Positions 8,597-17,754 of a stretch of DNA of 64,000 bases are shown here, in pieces. The stretch is from JAGOBP01 sp964550855 (GTDB lineage: Bacteria > Chloroflexota > Anaerolineae > Fen-1058), in assembly GCA_964550855.1 (NCBI GenBank), contig CAZKBQ010000006.1, positions 48,614 through 112,613 on the forward strand, read 5' to 3'. Within the stretch, counting starts at the first letter, position 1. The number at the start of each line of letters is the position of its first letter. The position numbers were made by a program, and so were the translations under genes. The notes beneath the pieces are model-generated. The model had not been told where the DNA came from and did no database searches. It saw nothing but the letters and a program-made list of their open reading frames with translations.

Positions 8597-11500
8597 ATGA
8601 TGCGACAACGATCCCTTATCCTCACACTCCTCTTTGCCCTGGGCTTCGTCGCGGCGCTGATCACGTCGGGCGCGGCGGTGACCATTGATCAGCAGCGTAC
8701 CCGCGGCATCAGCTTCGGCTTTCCCGATCCCGTCAGCCCGGCGGTGCGCGGCGTGGGCGTCAACGTCGCGCTGGAGCGATACGCGCTGGCCGATTTGAAA
8801 ACCGAGTTGGCGCAGATCGGCCGATCGGGTTTTGGGTGGATCCGCCAGACCTTCCCCTGGTCGGAGATCGAACCCGTTCAAGGTGAATTCAACTGGGCCA
8901 AATGGGATCAGATCGTCCAGTCGGTCACCGATCAAAAACTCATCGCGGTGCTGGATACGTCGCCGCTGTGGGCGGCGTCTTCCAGTCTCTATCCGCCCAC
9001 TTCCACCGCGCACTTTGCCAACTTTGCGCGGCTGTTCGCGCTGCGTTACGGCGACCGCATCGATTACTATCAAATCTGGGACGAGCCGAACCTGGGCGAT
9101 CGCTGGCGCGGCGAGGTCAACCCGGTGGCCTACGCAGAAATGCTGAGGCAGGCCCGCGACGCGATCCGCCAGGTGGATCGCACGGCCGTCATCGTGCTGG
9201 CGGGCCTCGCGCCGACGACGGAGACGAGCGCGGCCAACCTGGCCGACTGGCTGTACCTGCGCCGCCTGTACGAGGCGGGCGCGGGCGACCTGTTCGACGC
9301 GGCGGCGGGCAAGCCATATGGCTTTGACACCGGGCCGGACGATCACCGCATCGATCCGGCAGTGCTGAATTTTCAGCGGTTGGTGCTGCTGCGCGAGGAG
9401 ATGGTCGCGCACGGCGATGCGGGCAAGGCGCTGTGGGCCAGCCACTTCGGCTGGAACACGGCGGCCGGTTCGATCTGGGGCCGGGTGAGCGCTCAGCAGC
9501 AGCTCGACTATACGCGCGCGGCCATTCAATATGCGGCGCAGAGTTGGCCGTGGGCGGGCGTGCTGATCGTGGAGAACTGGGAACCGAACGCGCCGCCGGG
9601 CGATCCGCGCTGGGGGTTTTCGATCAAGGGCCGGCTTGATGTGGGCGGGATAAGTAATTCCACTGAGATCGGTTTTCAACCGGCGGCGGTTCAGTCGCGT
9701 CCCGGCAGCCCCGATTATGCACCCAATCCCGCCGCGACTTACTCCGGCGAGTGGCGCTTTGGCGAGCTGGGCGCGGATTGGAGCGCCAGCGGCGAGGCGG
9801 CGTCGTTCTCGTTTCGAGGCACGGCGGTGGCGCTGCGCGTGCGGCGCGCGGCCGATCGCGCCAACCTGTACGTGAGCGTGGACGGTCAGCCCGCCAACGC
9901 CCTGCCCCGCGACGAACAGGGCCGCGCCTTCCTGCAGCTCATCCCGCCCGATGCACGCTTCACGGATGTGCGAACCATTCCGATTGCCACCGGTTTGAGT
10001 GACGGCGAACATCGGGTGGACCTCGTGACCGAGCGCGGGTGGAATCAGTGGTCGTTCATCGGCTGGAGCGTGGGCCGCGAAGCCGATCGCGGCGCGCTCA
10101 ACGCGATCCTGGCGGCGTGCCTGCTGCTGGGGGTGATCTGTCTGTACGGTCTGGTGCGCAGCGCGCGGCGCACCCGCTGGCGCGAAGCCGGCGGCGGCCT
10201 CGCGGCGGCGTATGCGCGGCTGAGCGCCGGCAAGCAGATCGCGCTGACGGCGATCACGGCGGTGATCGTGTACGCCTCGGCGTGGCTGACGTGGGGGGTG
10301 GATCTGGCCGCCGCTTACCGGCGGCTGGGCGATGGCGCGAACCTCATCGCCACGCTGGCGACGGCGACGATCTTCTACGTCTCGCCGTGGTTGATCCTGA
10401 CCATCATCAGCGGTCTGATCCTGCTGCTGCTCATCGGCCTGCGACTCGATCTGGGACTGGCGCTGGTAGCGCTGTTCGCGCCGTTCTTCATGCTGCCGCG
10501 TCAACTGTTCGACTCGGCGTTTTCGATGGCGGAATTGACGCTGGTGATGTGCGTGATCAGTTACGGGGCACGCATGGCGTACGGCGTAAGGCGCAGGGGC
10601 ACATTACGCATGACGCACGGTGCATTACGTCTCACGGCGCTGGACTGGGCGGTAGTAGCTTACGTCGGCGTCGCGTCGATCGCCACGCTGCTGGCCGACT
10701 ACCGCACCTTTGCGCTGCGCGAGTTCCGCGTCATCATCATCGAACCCGCCATCTACTATGCGCTGATCCGCGCGGCCAGACTCGATCATAAAGCGATCTG
10801 GCGGATCGTGGATGCGTTGGTGCTGGCGGGCGTGCTGGTGGCCGTCATCGGGCTGGTGCAATACGCGTTCAACCTCAACGTCATCACGGCGGAAGAGGGC
10901 GTGCGGCGGCTGCGATCTGTGTATGGTTCGCCCAACAACGTGGGGCTGTTTTTGGGGCGCGTGTTTCCGATCGGATTGGCGGTGGCTGTGCTGGGGGGCG
11001 GCGTGCGGCGCAGGCTGTACGCGGCTGCGCTGCTGCCCGTCGCCGCCGCCATCGTGCTGAGCCAGTCGCGCGGCGCCATCTTCATCGGCCTGCCCGCGTC
11101 CATCCTGGCGATCGGCGTGCTGGCGGGCGGGCGCTGGCTGTGGGCGGCCATCGGCTCATTGATCGTCGCAGCGGCCGCGTCGATCCCGCTGCTGAATTCG
11201 CCGCGCATTCAGGCGCTGTTCAGCGGCGAGGGCGGCACGGGCTTCTTCCGCGTGGCGTTGTGGCGCAGCTCGATCGAGCTGATCCGCGATCACCCGTTGT
11301 TCGGCGTGGGTCCCGATAATTTTCTCTACGCCTATCGCGGCCGTTATTTGCTGCCGGAAGCGTGGCAGGAATCGTCGCTGTCGCATCCGCACAATGTCGT
11401 ATTGGACTTTGCGGCGCGGCTGGGGCTGATCGGTCTGGGCGTGTTCGTGTGGCTGCAGATCGCGTTCTGGCGCGCGGTGCGCCGGGCCGTGTCCTCGCCC

Positions 11501-11722
11501 GCGTCGCGCGCGCTCGTCATCGGCCTGGCCGCTTCCATGATCGACTTTCTGGCCCACGGCCTGGTCGATGCGGCCTACTTCGTCGTCGATCTGGCCTACG
11601 TATTTATGCTGACGCTGGCGCTGACGCAGCATCTGGCCGACGGCGCCTACAGCCCCCAGAACACCACCAGCCCCACGATCAGCATGACAAACGCCACCAG
11701 CGTCAACCGCCAGCCGATGTGA
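8597..11722 (+). CDS. Glycosidase-like domain fused to O-antigen-ligase-like membrane protein
   Basis: A 1041-residue fusion. After an N-terminal membrane anchor (about 8-28), residues 50-345 look like a clan-A glycosidase barrel with the acid/base motif YYQIWDEPN (Glu163). The usual second catalytic site, normally TEFGW, reads ASHFGW, with His283 replacing the nucleophile. Residues about 378-490 are a beta-sandwich of carbohydrate-binding type. From about 500 on there are a dozen or more membrane helices with the O-antigen ligase/Wzy hallmarks LSQSRGA and SHPHNVVLDFAARLG. The protein could bind or polymerise surface glycan. A 7-bp repeat lies inside the coding sequence at 10604-10638. The 3' end overlaps the convergent SLC13 gene by 76 bp. 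Confidence 0.85.
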   Translation: MMRQRSLILTLLFALGFVAALITSGAAVTIDQQRTRGISFGFPDPVSPAVRGVGVNVALERYALADLKTELAQIGRSGFGWIRQTFPWSEIEPVQGEFNWAKWDQIVQSVTDQKLIAVLDTSPLWAASSSLYPPTSTAHFANFARLFALRYGDRIDYYQIWDEPNLGDRWRGEVNPVAYAEMLRQARDAIRQVDRTAVIVLAGLAPTTETSAANLADWLYLRRLYEAGAGDLFDAAAGKPYGFDTGPDDHRIDPAVLNFQRLVLLREEMVAHGDAGKALWASHFGWNTAAGSIWGRVSAQQQLDYTRAAIQYAAQSWPWAGVLIVENWEPNAPPGDPRWGFSIKGRLDVGGISNSTEIGFQPAAVQSRPGSPDYAPNPAATYSGEWRFGELGADWSASGEAASFSFRGTAVALRVRRAADRANLYVSVDGQPANALPRDEQGRAFLQLIPPDARFTDVRTIPIATGLSDGEHRVDLVTERGWNQWSFIGWSVGREADRGALNAILAACLLLGVICLYGLVRSARRTRWREAGGGLAAAYARLSAGKQIALTAITAVIVYASAWLTWGVDLAAAYRRLGDGANLIATLATATIFYVSPWLILTIISGLILLLLIGLRLDLGLALVALFAPFFMLPRQLFDSAFSMAELTLVMCVISYGARMAYGVRRRGTLRMTHGALRLTALDWAVVAYVGVASIATLLADYRTFALREFRVIIIEPAIYYALIRAARLDHKAIWRIVDALVLAGVLVAVIGLVQYAFNLNVITAEEGVRRLRSVYGSPNNVGLFLGRVFPIGLAVAVLGGGVRRRLYAAALLPVAAAIVLSQSRGAIFIGLPASILAIGVLAGGRWLWAAIGSLIVAAAASIPLLNSPRIQALFSGEGGTGFFRVALWRSSIELIRDHPLFGVGPDNFLYAYRGRYLLPEAWQESSLSHPHNVVLDFAARLGLIGLGVFVWLQIAFWRAVRRAVSSPASRALVIGLAASMIDFLAHGLVDAAYFVVDLAYVFMLTLALTQHLADGAYSPQNTTSPTISMTNATSVNRQPM
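10604..10638. repeat. Heptamer repeat tract inside the O-antigen ligase fusion gene
   Basis: Five 7-bp units in exact register (TTACGCA, TGACGCA, CGGTGCA, TTACGTC, TCACGGC) are translated as part of a loop between membrane helices. They belong to the same degenerate family as the intergenic heptamer arrays elsewhere in the window. Confidence 0.65.
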
Positions 11723-13485
11723 AAGAAGTCGCGGAACTGGTAATTGGCCGGCGCAATCATCAGGATGTTGACCGGATGCGCGATGGGCGTGAAGAACGAC
11801 GCCGAGCAGCCGATCGCCGTCGCCACGGCCACGGCCTGCGGATTGGCGTGCAGGCTGATGGCCGCGCTGATGGCGATGGGGCCGGTGACCAGCGCCGACA
11901 CCTGACCGCCCATGACTTGCGTCAACAGCGCCGTCAACACGTAGGCGCCCACCGCCAGCCCCAGCGGCCCCAGCGGGGTGACGACGCCCAGCATGGCCTG
12001 CCCCATGAGATTGGCCAGCCCCGTGTTCACCATGGCGACGCTCACCGAGAACATGCCGGCGATTAAAAACACGGCCTGCCATTCGATGGCCTGATACGCT
12101 TCTTCAACCGGCAGCACGCGCAGCAGCAGCAGCAGCACTGCCCCGGCCAGCATCGAGAGATACACCGGCAGGCCGGCGATGGACGCCACAATGCTGGCCG
12201 CCGTGAGGCCGATGGCGATGGCCGCCGGCCGTCGCTCCACCGGCAGATCGCGCGGGTCCGGCTCCAGCACAATGAAGTCGGGGCTGTTGTGCAAGCGTTT
12301 GAGACGGCTGCGCGGCCCCAGCATCAGCAGTGAATCGCCCAGACTCAGGGTGAGATCGCCGACATCGGTGCGATAACTCCGGTTGTTGCGATACAGCGCC
12401 AATACCGTAAAACCGAATTTGGCGCGAAATTCGATTTCGCGCAGGGTGCGGCCCAGCACCCGCGACTGCGGCGCGGGCATGGCTTCTACAAACGACACAC
12501 CGCGTGTGCTGATGTAGCCATTGCCCGCTTCGCGGCCGATCTTCAGGCCCCATTCCTGCAGCTGCTGCACGCGCTCTTCGCGCCCCACGATCAACAGAAT
12601 ATCGCCCGCGCTGATCACCTGCTCGGACGACGGCGCAAAGATGGCCTGCCGCCCGTGCCACACCCCGGCCACCGTCAGACCCAGCTGCTCGCCGATGCCG
12701 GACTTGAACAGCGTCTGACCGACCAGCGGTGAATCGGGCTGGACCAGCGCCTCCCATAACCGCTCGTTCAACTGATAGTATTCTTCGAGATCGCTGCCGG
12801 TGCGACGGGCCATCATCTGCTCGGGGGCCGGCTCGCGGTTGGGCAGCAGGCGCGGGCCGTACACCGCCATAAAAGCCACGCCGGCGATCGCCATCAGGCC
12901 GCCGGTTGGGGTGAAATCCAGAACATGCAGCGGGGCCTGCGGCGGGTGCGCTGTCGTCAGCAGATTGCTGACGATGATATTGGCGGTGGTGAAGTACGTG
13001 GCCGCGCCGCCGAACAGGCTGCCATAGGCCACCGGGATCAACAATTTGCTGGGCTTGATGCCCGTCCGTCGGCTGGTTTCCATGGCGCTAGGCAGCAGCA
13101 GCGCGCCCGCCGCCAGGTTATTCATGAACAACGACAGCAGCGCCGACGAAGCCGCGAACAGGCCGATTAGCCGTTGTTCCGATCGGCCGCCCAGCCCGAT
13201 CAGCCGTCGGGCGATCCAGCGCGTCACACCCGTTCGGTCCAGCGCCCGCGTCAAAATAAACAGGCTCAGCAAGGTCACTACGACCGGTTCGGCAAAACCG
13301 GCGATGGCTTTGCCCGCTGCCTGCGGCGTGTTGGCCGGCCCCAGCAGCGCCAACCCCAGAAACTGCCCCACTCCCAACAGTACCGCGATCAACAGGGCGG
13401 CCACATCCATGCGCAGCCGGTTCAGGCCGACCAGCACCAGCGGCAGGACGACAACGACGATCAATACAACTTGCTCAAAAGTCAT
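11647..13485 (-). CDS. SLC13-family permease with two RCK_C (TrkA-C) domains
   Basis: Membrane transporter of 612 residues in the DASS/SLC13 family, which moves dicarboxylates, sulfate or related anions. Helices before about 200 and after about 400 flank two cytoplasmic RCK_C regulatory modules (about 215-300, with SSEQVISAGDILLIVG, and 310-395, with DLTLSLGDSLLMLGP). Family-type segments include MNNLAAGALLLPSAM and GQVSALVTGPIAISAA. The start at 13485 has a GGGAGGGGGA ribosome site 8 bases upstream. Substrate cannot be told from sequence. Its 3' end overlaps the convergent ligase fusion gene by 76 bp. Confidence 0.9.
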   Translation of the reverse strand: MTFEQVVLIVVVVLPLVLVGLNRLRMDVAALLIAVLLGVGQFLGLALLGPANTPQAAGKAIAGFAEPVVVTLLSLFILTRALDRTGVTRWIARRLIGLGGRSEQRLIGLFAASSALLSLFMNNLAAGALLLPSAMETSRRTGIKPSKLLIPVAYGSLFGGAATYFTTANIIVSNLLTTAHPPQAPLHVLDFTPTGGLMAIAGVAFMAVYGPRLLPNREPAPEQMMARRTGSDLEEYYQLNERLWEALVQPDSPLVGQTLFKSGIGEQLGLTVAGVWHGRQAIFAPSSEQVISAGDILLIVGREERVQQLQEWGLKIGREAGNGYISTRGVSFVEAMPAPQSRVLGRTLREIEFRAKFGFTVLALYRNNRSYRTDVGDLTLSLGDSLLMLGPRSRLKRLHNSPDFIVLEPDPRDLPVERRPAAIAIGLTAASIVASIAGLPVYLSMLAGAVLLLLLRVLPVEEAYQAIEWQAVFLIAGMFSVSVAMVNTGLANLMGQAMLGVVTPLGPLGLAVGAYVLTALLTQVMGGQVSALVTGPIAISAAISLHANPQAVAVATAIGCSASFFTPIAHPVNILMIAPANYQFRDFFHIGWRLTLVAFVMLIVGLVVFWGL

Positions 13486-13541
13486 GCGGGCTGTCCCCCT
13501 CCCAATTGGAAAAGTTCACGCGAACACAATCATACCACTGC

Positions 13542-13570
13542 TTGCGCGGGCGGCGCGCGGCCGTTACAAT
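13542..13570 (+). promoter_or_regulatory. Promoter giving a probable leaderless transcript
   Basis: TTGCGC (13542-13547), a 17-bp spacer and TACAAT (13565-13570). The -10 box ends 6 bases before the ATG at 13577, so transcription should start at or next to the A of the start codon. Confidence 0.65.
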
Positions 13571-13576
13571 CGAGCC

Positions 13577-14017
13577 ATGTGGCTGCGCTTCATTCTGTAC
13601 GGGCTGGGCGGCTGGTGCGGCGAGATCGTGTGGACGGCCATCCGCGATCGGGTGCGCGGGCGCGCCGCCGACTGGAAACTCAGGGGAACCACTTATCTGT
13701 GGATGTTCCCCATTTACGGCTCGCTGGCGTTCGCCTACGAACCGGCCCACGACGCCCTGCGGAACTGGCCGTGGGTGGCGCGCGGCCTGCTCTACACGCT
13801 GGGCTTCTTTGCCGCCGAGTACCTGTCGGGCTGGCTGATCAAACGCCTGACCGGATCGTGCCCGTGGGATTATTCGCCGTGGTCGCGTTTTTCGGTCAAC
13901 GGTTACATCCGACTGGACTACGCGCCGATCTGGTTTCTCGTCGGCCTGGGGCTGGAACCCGTCCACGACTGGCTGCTGCGCCTGACGCCGCTGATACTGC
14001 ACAGCCTGGCGCGCTGA
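13577..14017 (+). CDS. Small membrane protein resembling the putative ABC-transporter type IV family
   Basis: A 146-residue protein with about four membrane segments (FILYGLGGWCGEIVWT, WMFPIYGSLAFAYEP, LLYTLGFFAAEYLSGWLI, YAPIWFLVGLGLEPVHD). The EIVWT motif near the N-terminus, the MFPIYG motif, and the CPWDYS segment with later GYIRLDY match the family annotated as putative ABC-transporter type IV (CmpB-like). Function is not established. The start at 13577 puts the first helix at the N-terminus. There is no ribosome binding site, and the promoter position suggests leaderless translation. Confidence 0.75.
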   Translation: MWLRFILYGLGGWCGEIVWTAIRDRVRGRAADWKLRGTTYLWMFPIYGSLAFAYEPAHDALRNWPWVARGLLYTLGFFAAEYLSGWLIKRLTGSCPWDYSPWSRFSVNGYIRLDYAPIWFLVGLGLEPVHDWLLRLTPLILHSLAR

Positions 14018-14032
14018 CGGCGGATTTGTCTA

Positions 14033-14061
14033 TGGACTTTTCGCCCCGTTCTATTTATACT
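14033..14061 (+). promoter_or_regulatory. Promoter of the Lon-like protease gene
   Basis: TGGACT (14033-14038), a 17-bp spacer and TATACT (14056-14061). The gene starts 140 bp downstream, leaving a fairly long 5' leader in which I see no clear riboswitch fold. Confidence 0.6.
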
Positions 14062-14200
14062 TGCGGCCAGCTCCTGCCAAGGGAACCATTACCCGCCATT
14101 TGTCGTTACAACAGCCAGATTGACGCCCACCCGCCAACCGGCGCGGCGGCGCGATCATTCTCATCACTTTCCGGCCGTTGCGCCAAAGGAGAAGAAAGTC

Positions 14201-16168
14201 ATGCGTCACATCGTTAGACCCGCCCTGCTGATCATGTTGTCTCTGCTGCTCATCGTCGGCACGGCCTGCGGCAGCCCGGCATCGCCTGCGCCCGCGGCGG
14301 CCCCCACTGAGGCGGCCGCCCCCACGGCCGAGGCCAAACCGACCGAAGCGCCGTCGTCGCCCACGCCCCCGCCCCCCGCCGAACGCACCGTGAATTTGGA
14401 CGCGCTGTATTATCAGCAGACGCGCACCGGCGCCACTGGCGGCACCAGCCGCATTCAGGTGCGCGTGCGCCCCGCGCCCACCCCGGGCCAGCTGCGCGTG
14501 GGCTTCTTTCAAGAAGAAGTGCAGGGCACCGGCAACCAGTGGCAGAGCTCCGGTTGGATCGCCGTGCTGTTCGCTTCGCTGTTCGAAGGCGTGGCGCCCA
14601 CCGATTATGAATTCAGCTTCAGCAGCGGCGGCTGGATCGACGGCCCCAGCGCGGGCGGCCTGATGACGGTGGGGGTGCTGGCCGCCCTGCGCAACGAGCA
14701 GGTTCGTGATGATGTCACCATGACCGGCACGATCAATCCCGACGGCACCATCGGGCCGGTGGGCGGCATCCCCCATAAACTGGATGGCGCGGCCAAGGCC
14801 GGCAAGAAGGTCGTCCTCATCCCGATCGGTCAGCGCTACGATTTTGACACCAATCAGCAGCGGCTGGTCGATCTGGTGGAAGCCGGCCAGAAGCTGGGAC
14901 TGGAAGTGCGCGAGGTCGGCACAGTATTTGACGCTTACGAGCAGTTGACCGGCCATACCCTGCCGCGCGGTTCGGCGGGCAGTGCGCCACAGCTGCCGCC
15001 GCGCGCCTTCGATCGGATGCGCGCCAAGACGTTGGAATGGATCAGCCGCTATCAGAAGAGCCGCAATGAATTCAATGCATTAGCGCAGGAAGTGCAGGAC
15101 TTCCTGATCGATACGGTGGATCAGGCCGATCAATCGGCCGATGCGGCCGACAAGGCCCTGCAGCAGGGGCTGGTGGCCGTGGCCTACGCCCGCGCCTCCG
15201 AAGCCGCCAGCAGCGCGCAGATTGCGGCGCTGGCCGGCCAGATCGCCACCAACTATCTGATCGGCGGTCTGGAAAAGGCCGCCAACCAGTACGAGGCCTC
15301 CAGCGCGGTGCAGACCGAACTGGCGGCCGTGATCGCGGGGCTGAAGGCCGAAGACCCCAAGACTGTCAGCGATCAGCTGGCGCTGTTTGACGCCTACAGC
15401 AACGTGGGCCTGGCGCAGGGGCTGTTGATGAGCGCCGACGACGAGATCACATACCTGGTCAACCACGCCGATACGCTGACCGAGGATGAGATTCTGCAGG
15501 GCTTTGCCAAGGCGGCGCTGGAGCAGTCGTTGGCTACGGCCTACGTGCAGTACGCGCGAGACGCCGTGGACATCGGCATGGGCTTTGGCAAGATCGCACC
15601 GCCCTCTGACGACAAGGTGATGTCGATCGCGGAAACACTGCGCCGCGTGGCCGATTCGGACATTGCCCTGTTCGACGCGCTGATCGTGGACGAATACGCG
15701 CGCCAGACCGGCATGCATCCCGATGTGTTGAAGAACATCCTGATGAGCAACGAACCGGCTTATCTGTTTGCCGTGGCCGCCCGCCAGGGCGTCAACGCGC
15801 TGCAGGATCGGGTGGGCACCGGCGCCGCGCAGGCCGCGTCCATCTTCGGGCAGTCGCAGAGCTCGTACGCCCTGTCGGCCGCGCTGCTGGCCAAGCACTA
15901 TTCGCTGGGCGCGCAGGTTGATGCCGACCTGAACATCACCGGCTTCACCCGCGAGAAGGCGCTGGGCGAAATGTTGGACTTTGCCGATCAGCGCGCCCGC
16001 GAGCTCATCAACGCCGCGGGCGACGAAGCCGGTATCGCGTCGCTGTATTACTACGAGCTGGGCCGCTCGTCGCGGCAGGGCAGCGCCGGCGAACAGCTGG
16101 ACGCGCTCAGCTATTACTGGCAGGCCGCCATTCTGGCGCAGGCCGGCCAGTACCTGAGCCAACAATAA
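14201..16168 (+). CDS. Secreted lipoprotein with Lon-type (S16) protease domain
   Basis: A 655-residue exported protein: signal peptide with lipobox VGTAC (Cys23), a Pro/Ala/Thr-rich linker to about 60, then a Lon proteolytic domain at about 80-240. The catalytic pair is clear: Ser150 in DGPSAGG and Lys193 in GGIPHKL, spaced 43 residues as in E. coli Lon (Ser679/Lys722). No AAA+ domain is present. The remaining 400 residues are helical and alanine-rich and match nothing I recognise. It should act outside the cytoplasm, bound to the membrane, without ATP. AAAGGAGAAG precedes the ATG. A 16-bp hairpin follows the stop. Confidence 0.9.
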   Translation: MRHIVRPALLIMLSLLLIVGTACGSPASPAPAAAPTEAAAPTAEAKPTEAPSSPTPPPPAERTVNLDALYYQQTRTGATGGTSRIQVRVRPAPTPGQLRVGFFQEEVQGTGNQWQSSGWIAVLFASLFEGVAPTDYEFSFSSGGWIDGPSAGGLMTVGVLAALRNEQVRDDVTMTGTINPDGTIGPVGGIPHKLDGAAKAGKKVVLIPIGQRYDFDTNQQRLVDLVEAGQKLGLEVREVGTVFDAYEQLTGHTLPRGSAGSAPQLPPRAFDRMRAKTLEWISRYQKSRNEFNALAQEVQDFLIDTVDQADQSADAADKALQQGLVAVAYARASEAASSAQIAALAGQIATNYLIGGLEKAANQYEASSAVQTELAAVIAGLKAEDPKTVSDQLALFDAYSNVGLAQGLLMSADDEITYLVNHADTLTEDEILQGFAKAALEQSLATAYVQYARDAVDIGMGFGKIAPPSDDKVMSIAETLRRVADSDIALFDALIVDEYARQTGMHPDVLKNILMSNEPAYLFAVAARQGVNALQDRVGTGAAQAASIFGQSQSSYALSAALLAKHYSLGAQVDADLNITGFTREKALGEMLDFADQRARELINAAGDEAGIASLYYYELGRSSRQGSAGEQLDALSYYWQAAILAQAGQYLSQQ

Positions 16169-16224
16169 GCGGCGCGGCCTCGAAATGAAGCGCCCGTCCA
16201 GCGGGTGAAAGTGGAGTGGACCTT

Positions 16225-16263
16225 CGCCCGTCTGCACGACGACCTCAGTCGTGCAGACGGGCG
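16225..16263. terminator. Perfect 16-bp hairpin after the Lon-like gene
   Basis: 16225-16240 and 16248-16263 are perfectly complementary with a 7-base loop. It lies 57 bp after the protease stop codon and 25 bp before the macrodomain gene. No T-run follows, so its strength as an intrinsic terminator is uncertain. Confidence 0.6.
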
Positions 16264-16287
16264 CGCGACACTGCTGCACCGACGGAC

Positions 16288-16812
16288 ATGCAAATCAATC
16301 ACACCACGCTGGAATTGATCCAGGCCGACATCACCACCCTCGACGTCGATGCCATCGTCAACGCCGCCAACACCTCGCTGCTGGGCGGCGGCGGTGTGGA
16401 TGGCGCCATCCACCGCGCGGCCGGCCGCGAACTGCTGGCCGAATGCCGCACGCTGGGCGGCTGTGAAACCGGGCAGGCCAAGATCACGCGCGGTTACCGG
16501 CTGAAAGCGCGGCACGTGATCCACGCCGTCGGGCCCATCTACACCGGTCGGGCGCAAGACGCCGACCTGCTCGCCTCGGCGGTGCGCCACAGCCTGCAGC
16601 TGGCGGATGACCATCACCTCACGTCGATCGCGCTGCCGGCCATCAGCACCGGCGTCTATGGCTATCCCATGCGCCAGGCCGCCCACGTCATCCTGTCCAC
16701 CATCATCGACTATCTGAAGTCCGGCACGCAGCTCGAGCGCGTAAGCATGTGCCTGTACGATTCGCGGGCGCTGGCCGTGTTTGACGACGTGCTGCGGACG
16801 TTGAACAGTTGA
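16288..16812 (+). CDS. Macrodomain protein (ADP-ribose/O-acetyl-ADP-ribose hydrolase type)
   Basis: A 174-residue single macrodomain. Key segments are IVNAANTSLLGGGGVDGAIH (ADP-ribose loop), CRTLGGCETGQAKIT, HVIHAVGP and ALPAISTGVYGYP. These match the MacroD/YmdB group, which removes acetyl or ADP-ribosyl groups linked to ADP-ribose or protein carboxylates. The ATG at 16288 gives the family's normal N-terminus (MQINHTTLELIQADIT). It appears to be a stand-alone gene without an ADP-ribosyltransferase partner in the window. Confidence 0.93.
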   Translation: MQINHTTLELIQADITTLDVDAIVNAANTSLLGGGGVDGAIHRAAGRELLAECRTLGGCETGQAKITRGYRLKARHVIHAVGPIYTGRAQDADLLASAVRHSLQLADDHHLTSIALPAISTGVYGYPMRQAAHVILSTIIDYLKSGTQLERVSMCLYDSRALAVFDDVLRTLNS

Positions 16813-16857
16813 ACGCGGCTGATCGTGACTCTGTCTCATCGCAGCAGCCCCGGCCGT

Positions 16858-16887
16858 TTGAACAACCGCCGTAATGCGTGATAAACT
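16858..16887 (+). promoter_or_regulatory. Promoter of the membrane protein-oxidoreductase pair
   Basis: TTGAAC (16858-16863), an 18-bp spacer and TAAACT (16882-16887), followed by a GGGGGGAG ribosome site and the ATG at 16924. Confidence 0.6.
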
Positions 16888-16923
16888 GATCGGGTTGCAC
16901 AACCTCTTGCGGGGGGAGACGCC

Positions 16924-17754
16924 ATGGGCGCAACAGTCGTTCGCGATGATCGCGTGCTGCGCTATACGCGCGGGCTGGCCATTGTCGTCGTGCCGTTTCT
17001 CGTCGTCGCCTTCATCATCCTCACGCTGTTTGCCGATCGAACCGGCGAGTTATTCGCGTGGCCCATCAAGCCGCCGATGACGGCCATGATGCTGGGGGCG
17101 GCTTATCTGGGCGGCGTGTATTTCTTCACCCGCGCCGCGCTGGCCCGACAGTGGCACACCATCAAAGCAGGCTTTCCGCCGGTGATGGTGTTTGCCGCGC
17201 TGCTGGGCGTGGCCACTCTGCTGCACTGGGATCGCTTTACGCGCGATCACATCTCGTTCGTCACGTGGGCGGCGTTGTACTTCACAACGCCGTTTCTCGT
17301 CTTTGGCGCGTGGTGGCTCAATCGCCCCGCCGATCCGCGCACGCCGACCGCCGGCGAAGTGCGGCTGTCCGCAACTTTGCGCCGCGTCCTGGGCGCGGTG
17401 GGCGCGGTGACGCTGGCGATTGGCCTGCTGCTGTTCATCGTTCCCCAACTGATGATCGGCGGGTGGGCGTGGCCGCTGACGCCGTTGACGGCGCGCGTGG
17501 TCGGCGCCATGTTCGCCCTGCCGGGGCTGGTGGGGCTGGGCCTCGCCTTCGACGCGCGCTGGAGCGCAGCACGCCTCATCCTTCAGGCGCAGATCATCTC
17601 GATCGGGTTCATTCTGATCGCCGTCGCGCGCGACTGGGCAGATTTCGATCAGACACACATCGCCACGTGGCTGTTTGTCGGCGGGCTGATCGTGCTGCTG
17701 ATCGGCTTGAGCGCTTTGTATGTTTCCATGGAAATGAGGCAAAAACAGGCATGA
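16924..17754 (+). CDS. Eight-helix membrane protein of unknown function
   Basis: A 276-residue integral membrane protein with about eight hydrophobic helices (for example LAIVVVPFLVVAFIILTLFA, FPPVMVFAALLGVATLL and GAVTLAIGLLLFIVPQLM). I recognise no family motif. The ATG at 16924 follows GGGGGGAGACGCC. It overlaps the next gene, an FAD oxidoreductase, by 4 bp (ATGA), so the two are translationally coupled and may act together, perhaps on a membrane lipid or isoprenoid. Confidence 0.75.
   Translation: MGATVVRDDRVLRYTRGLAIVVVPFLVVAFIILTLFADRTGELFAWPIKPPMTAMMLGAAYLGGVYFFTRAALARQWHTIKAGFPPVMVFAALLGVATLLHWDRFTRDHISFVTWAALYFTTPFLVFGAWWLNRPADPRTPTAGEVRLSATLRRVLGAVGAVTLAIGLLLFIVPQLMIGGWAWPLTPLTARVVGAMFALPGLVGLGLAFDARWSAARLILQAQIISIGFILIAVARDWADFDQTHIATWLFVGGLIVLLIGLSALYVSMEMRQKQA

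Noticed and set aside
8543..10504. 653-codon minus-strand frame opposite the ligase fusion
   Set aside because: The translation is low-complexity Arg/Gln/His-rich without motifs, and it lies antisense to a well-supported gene.
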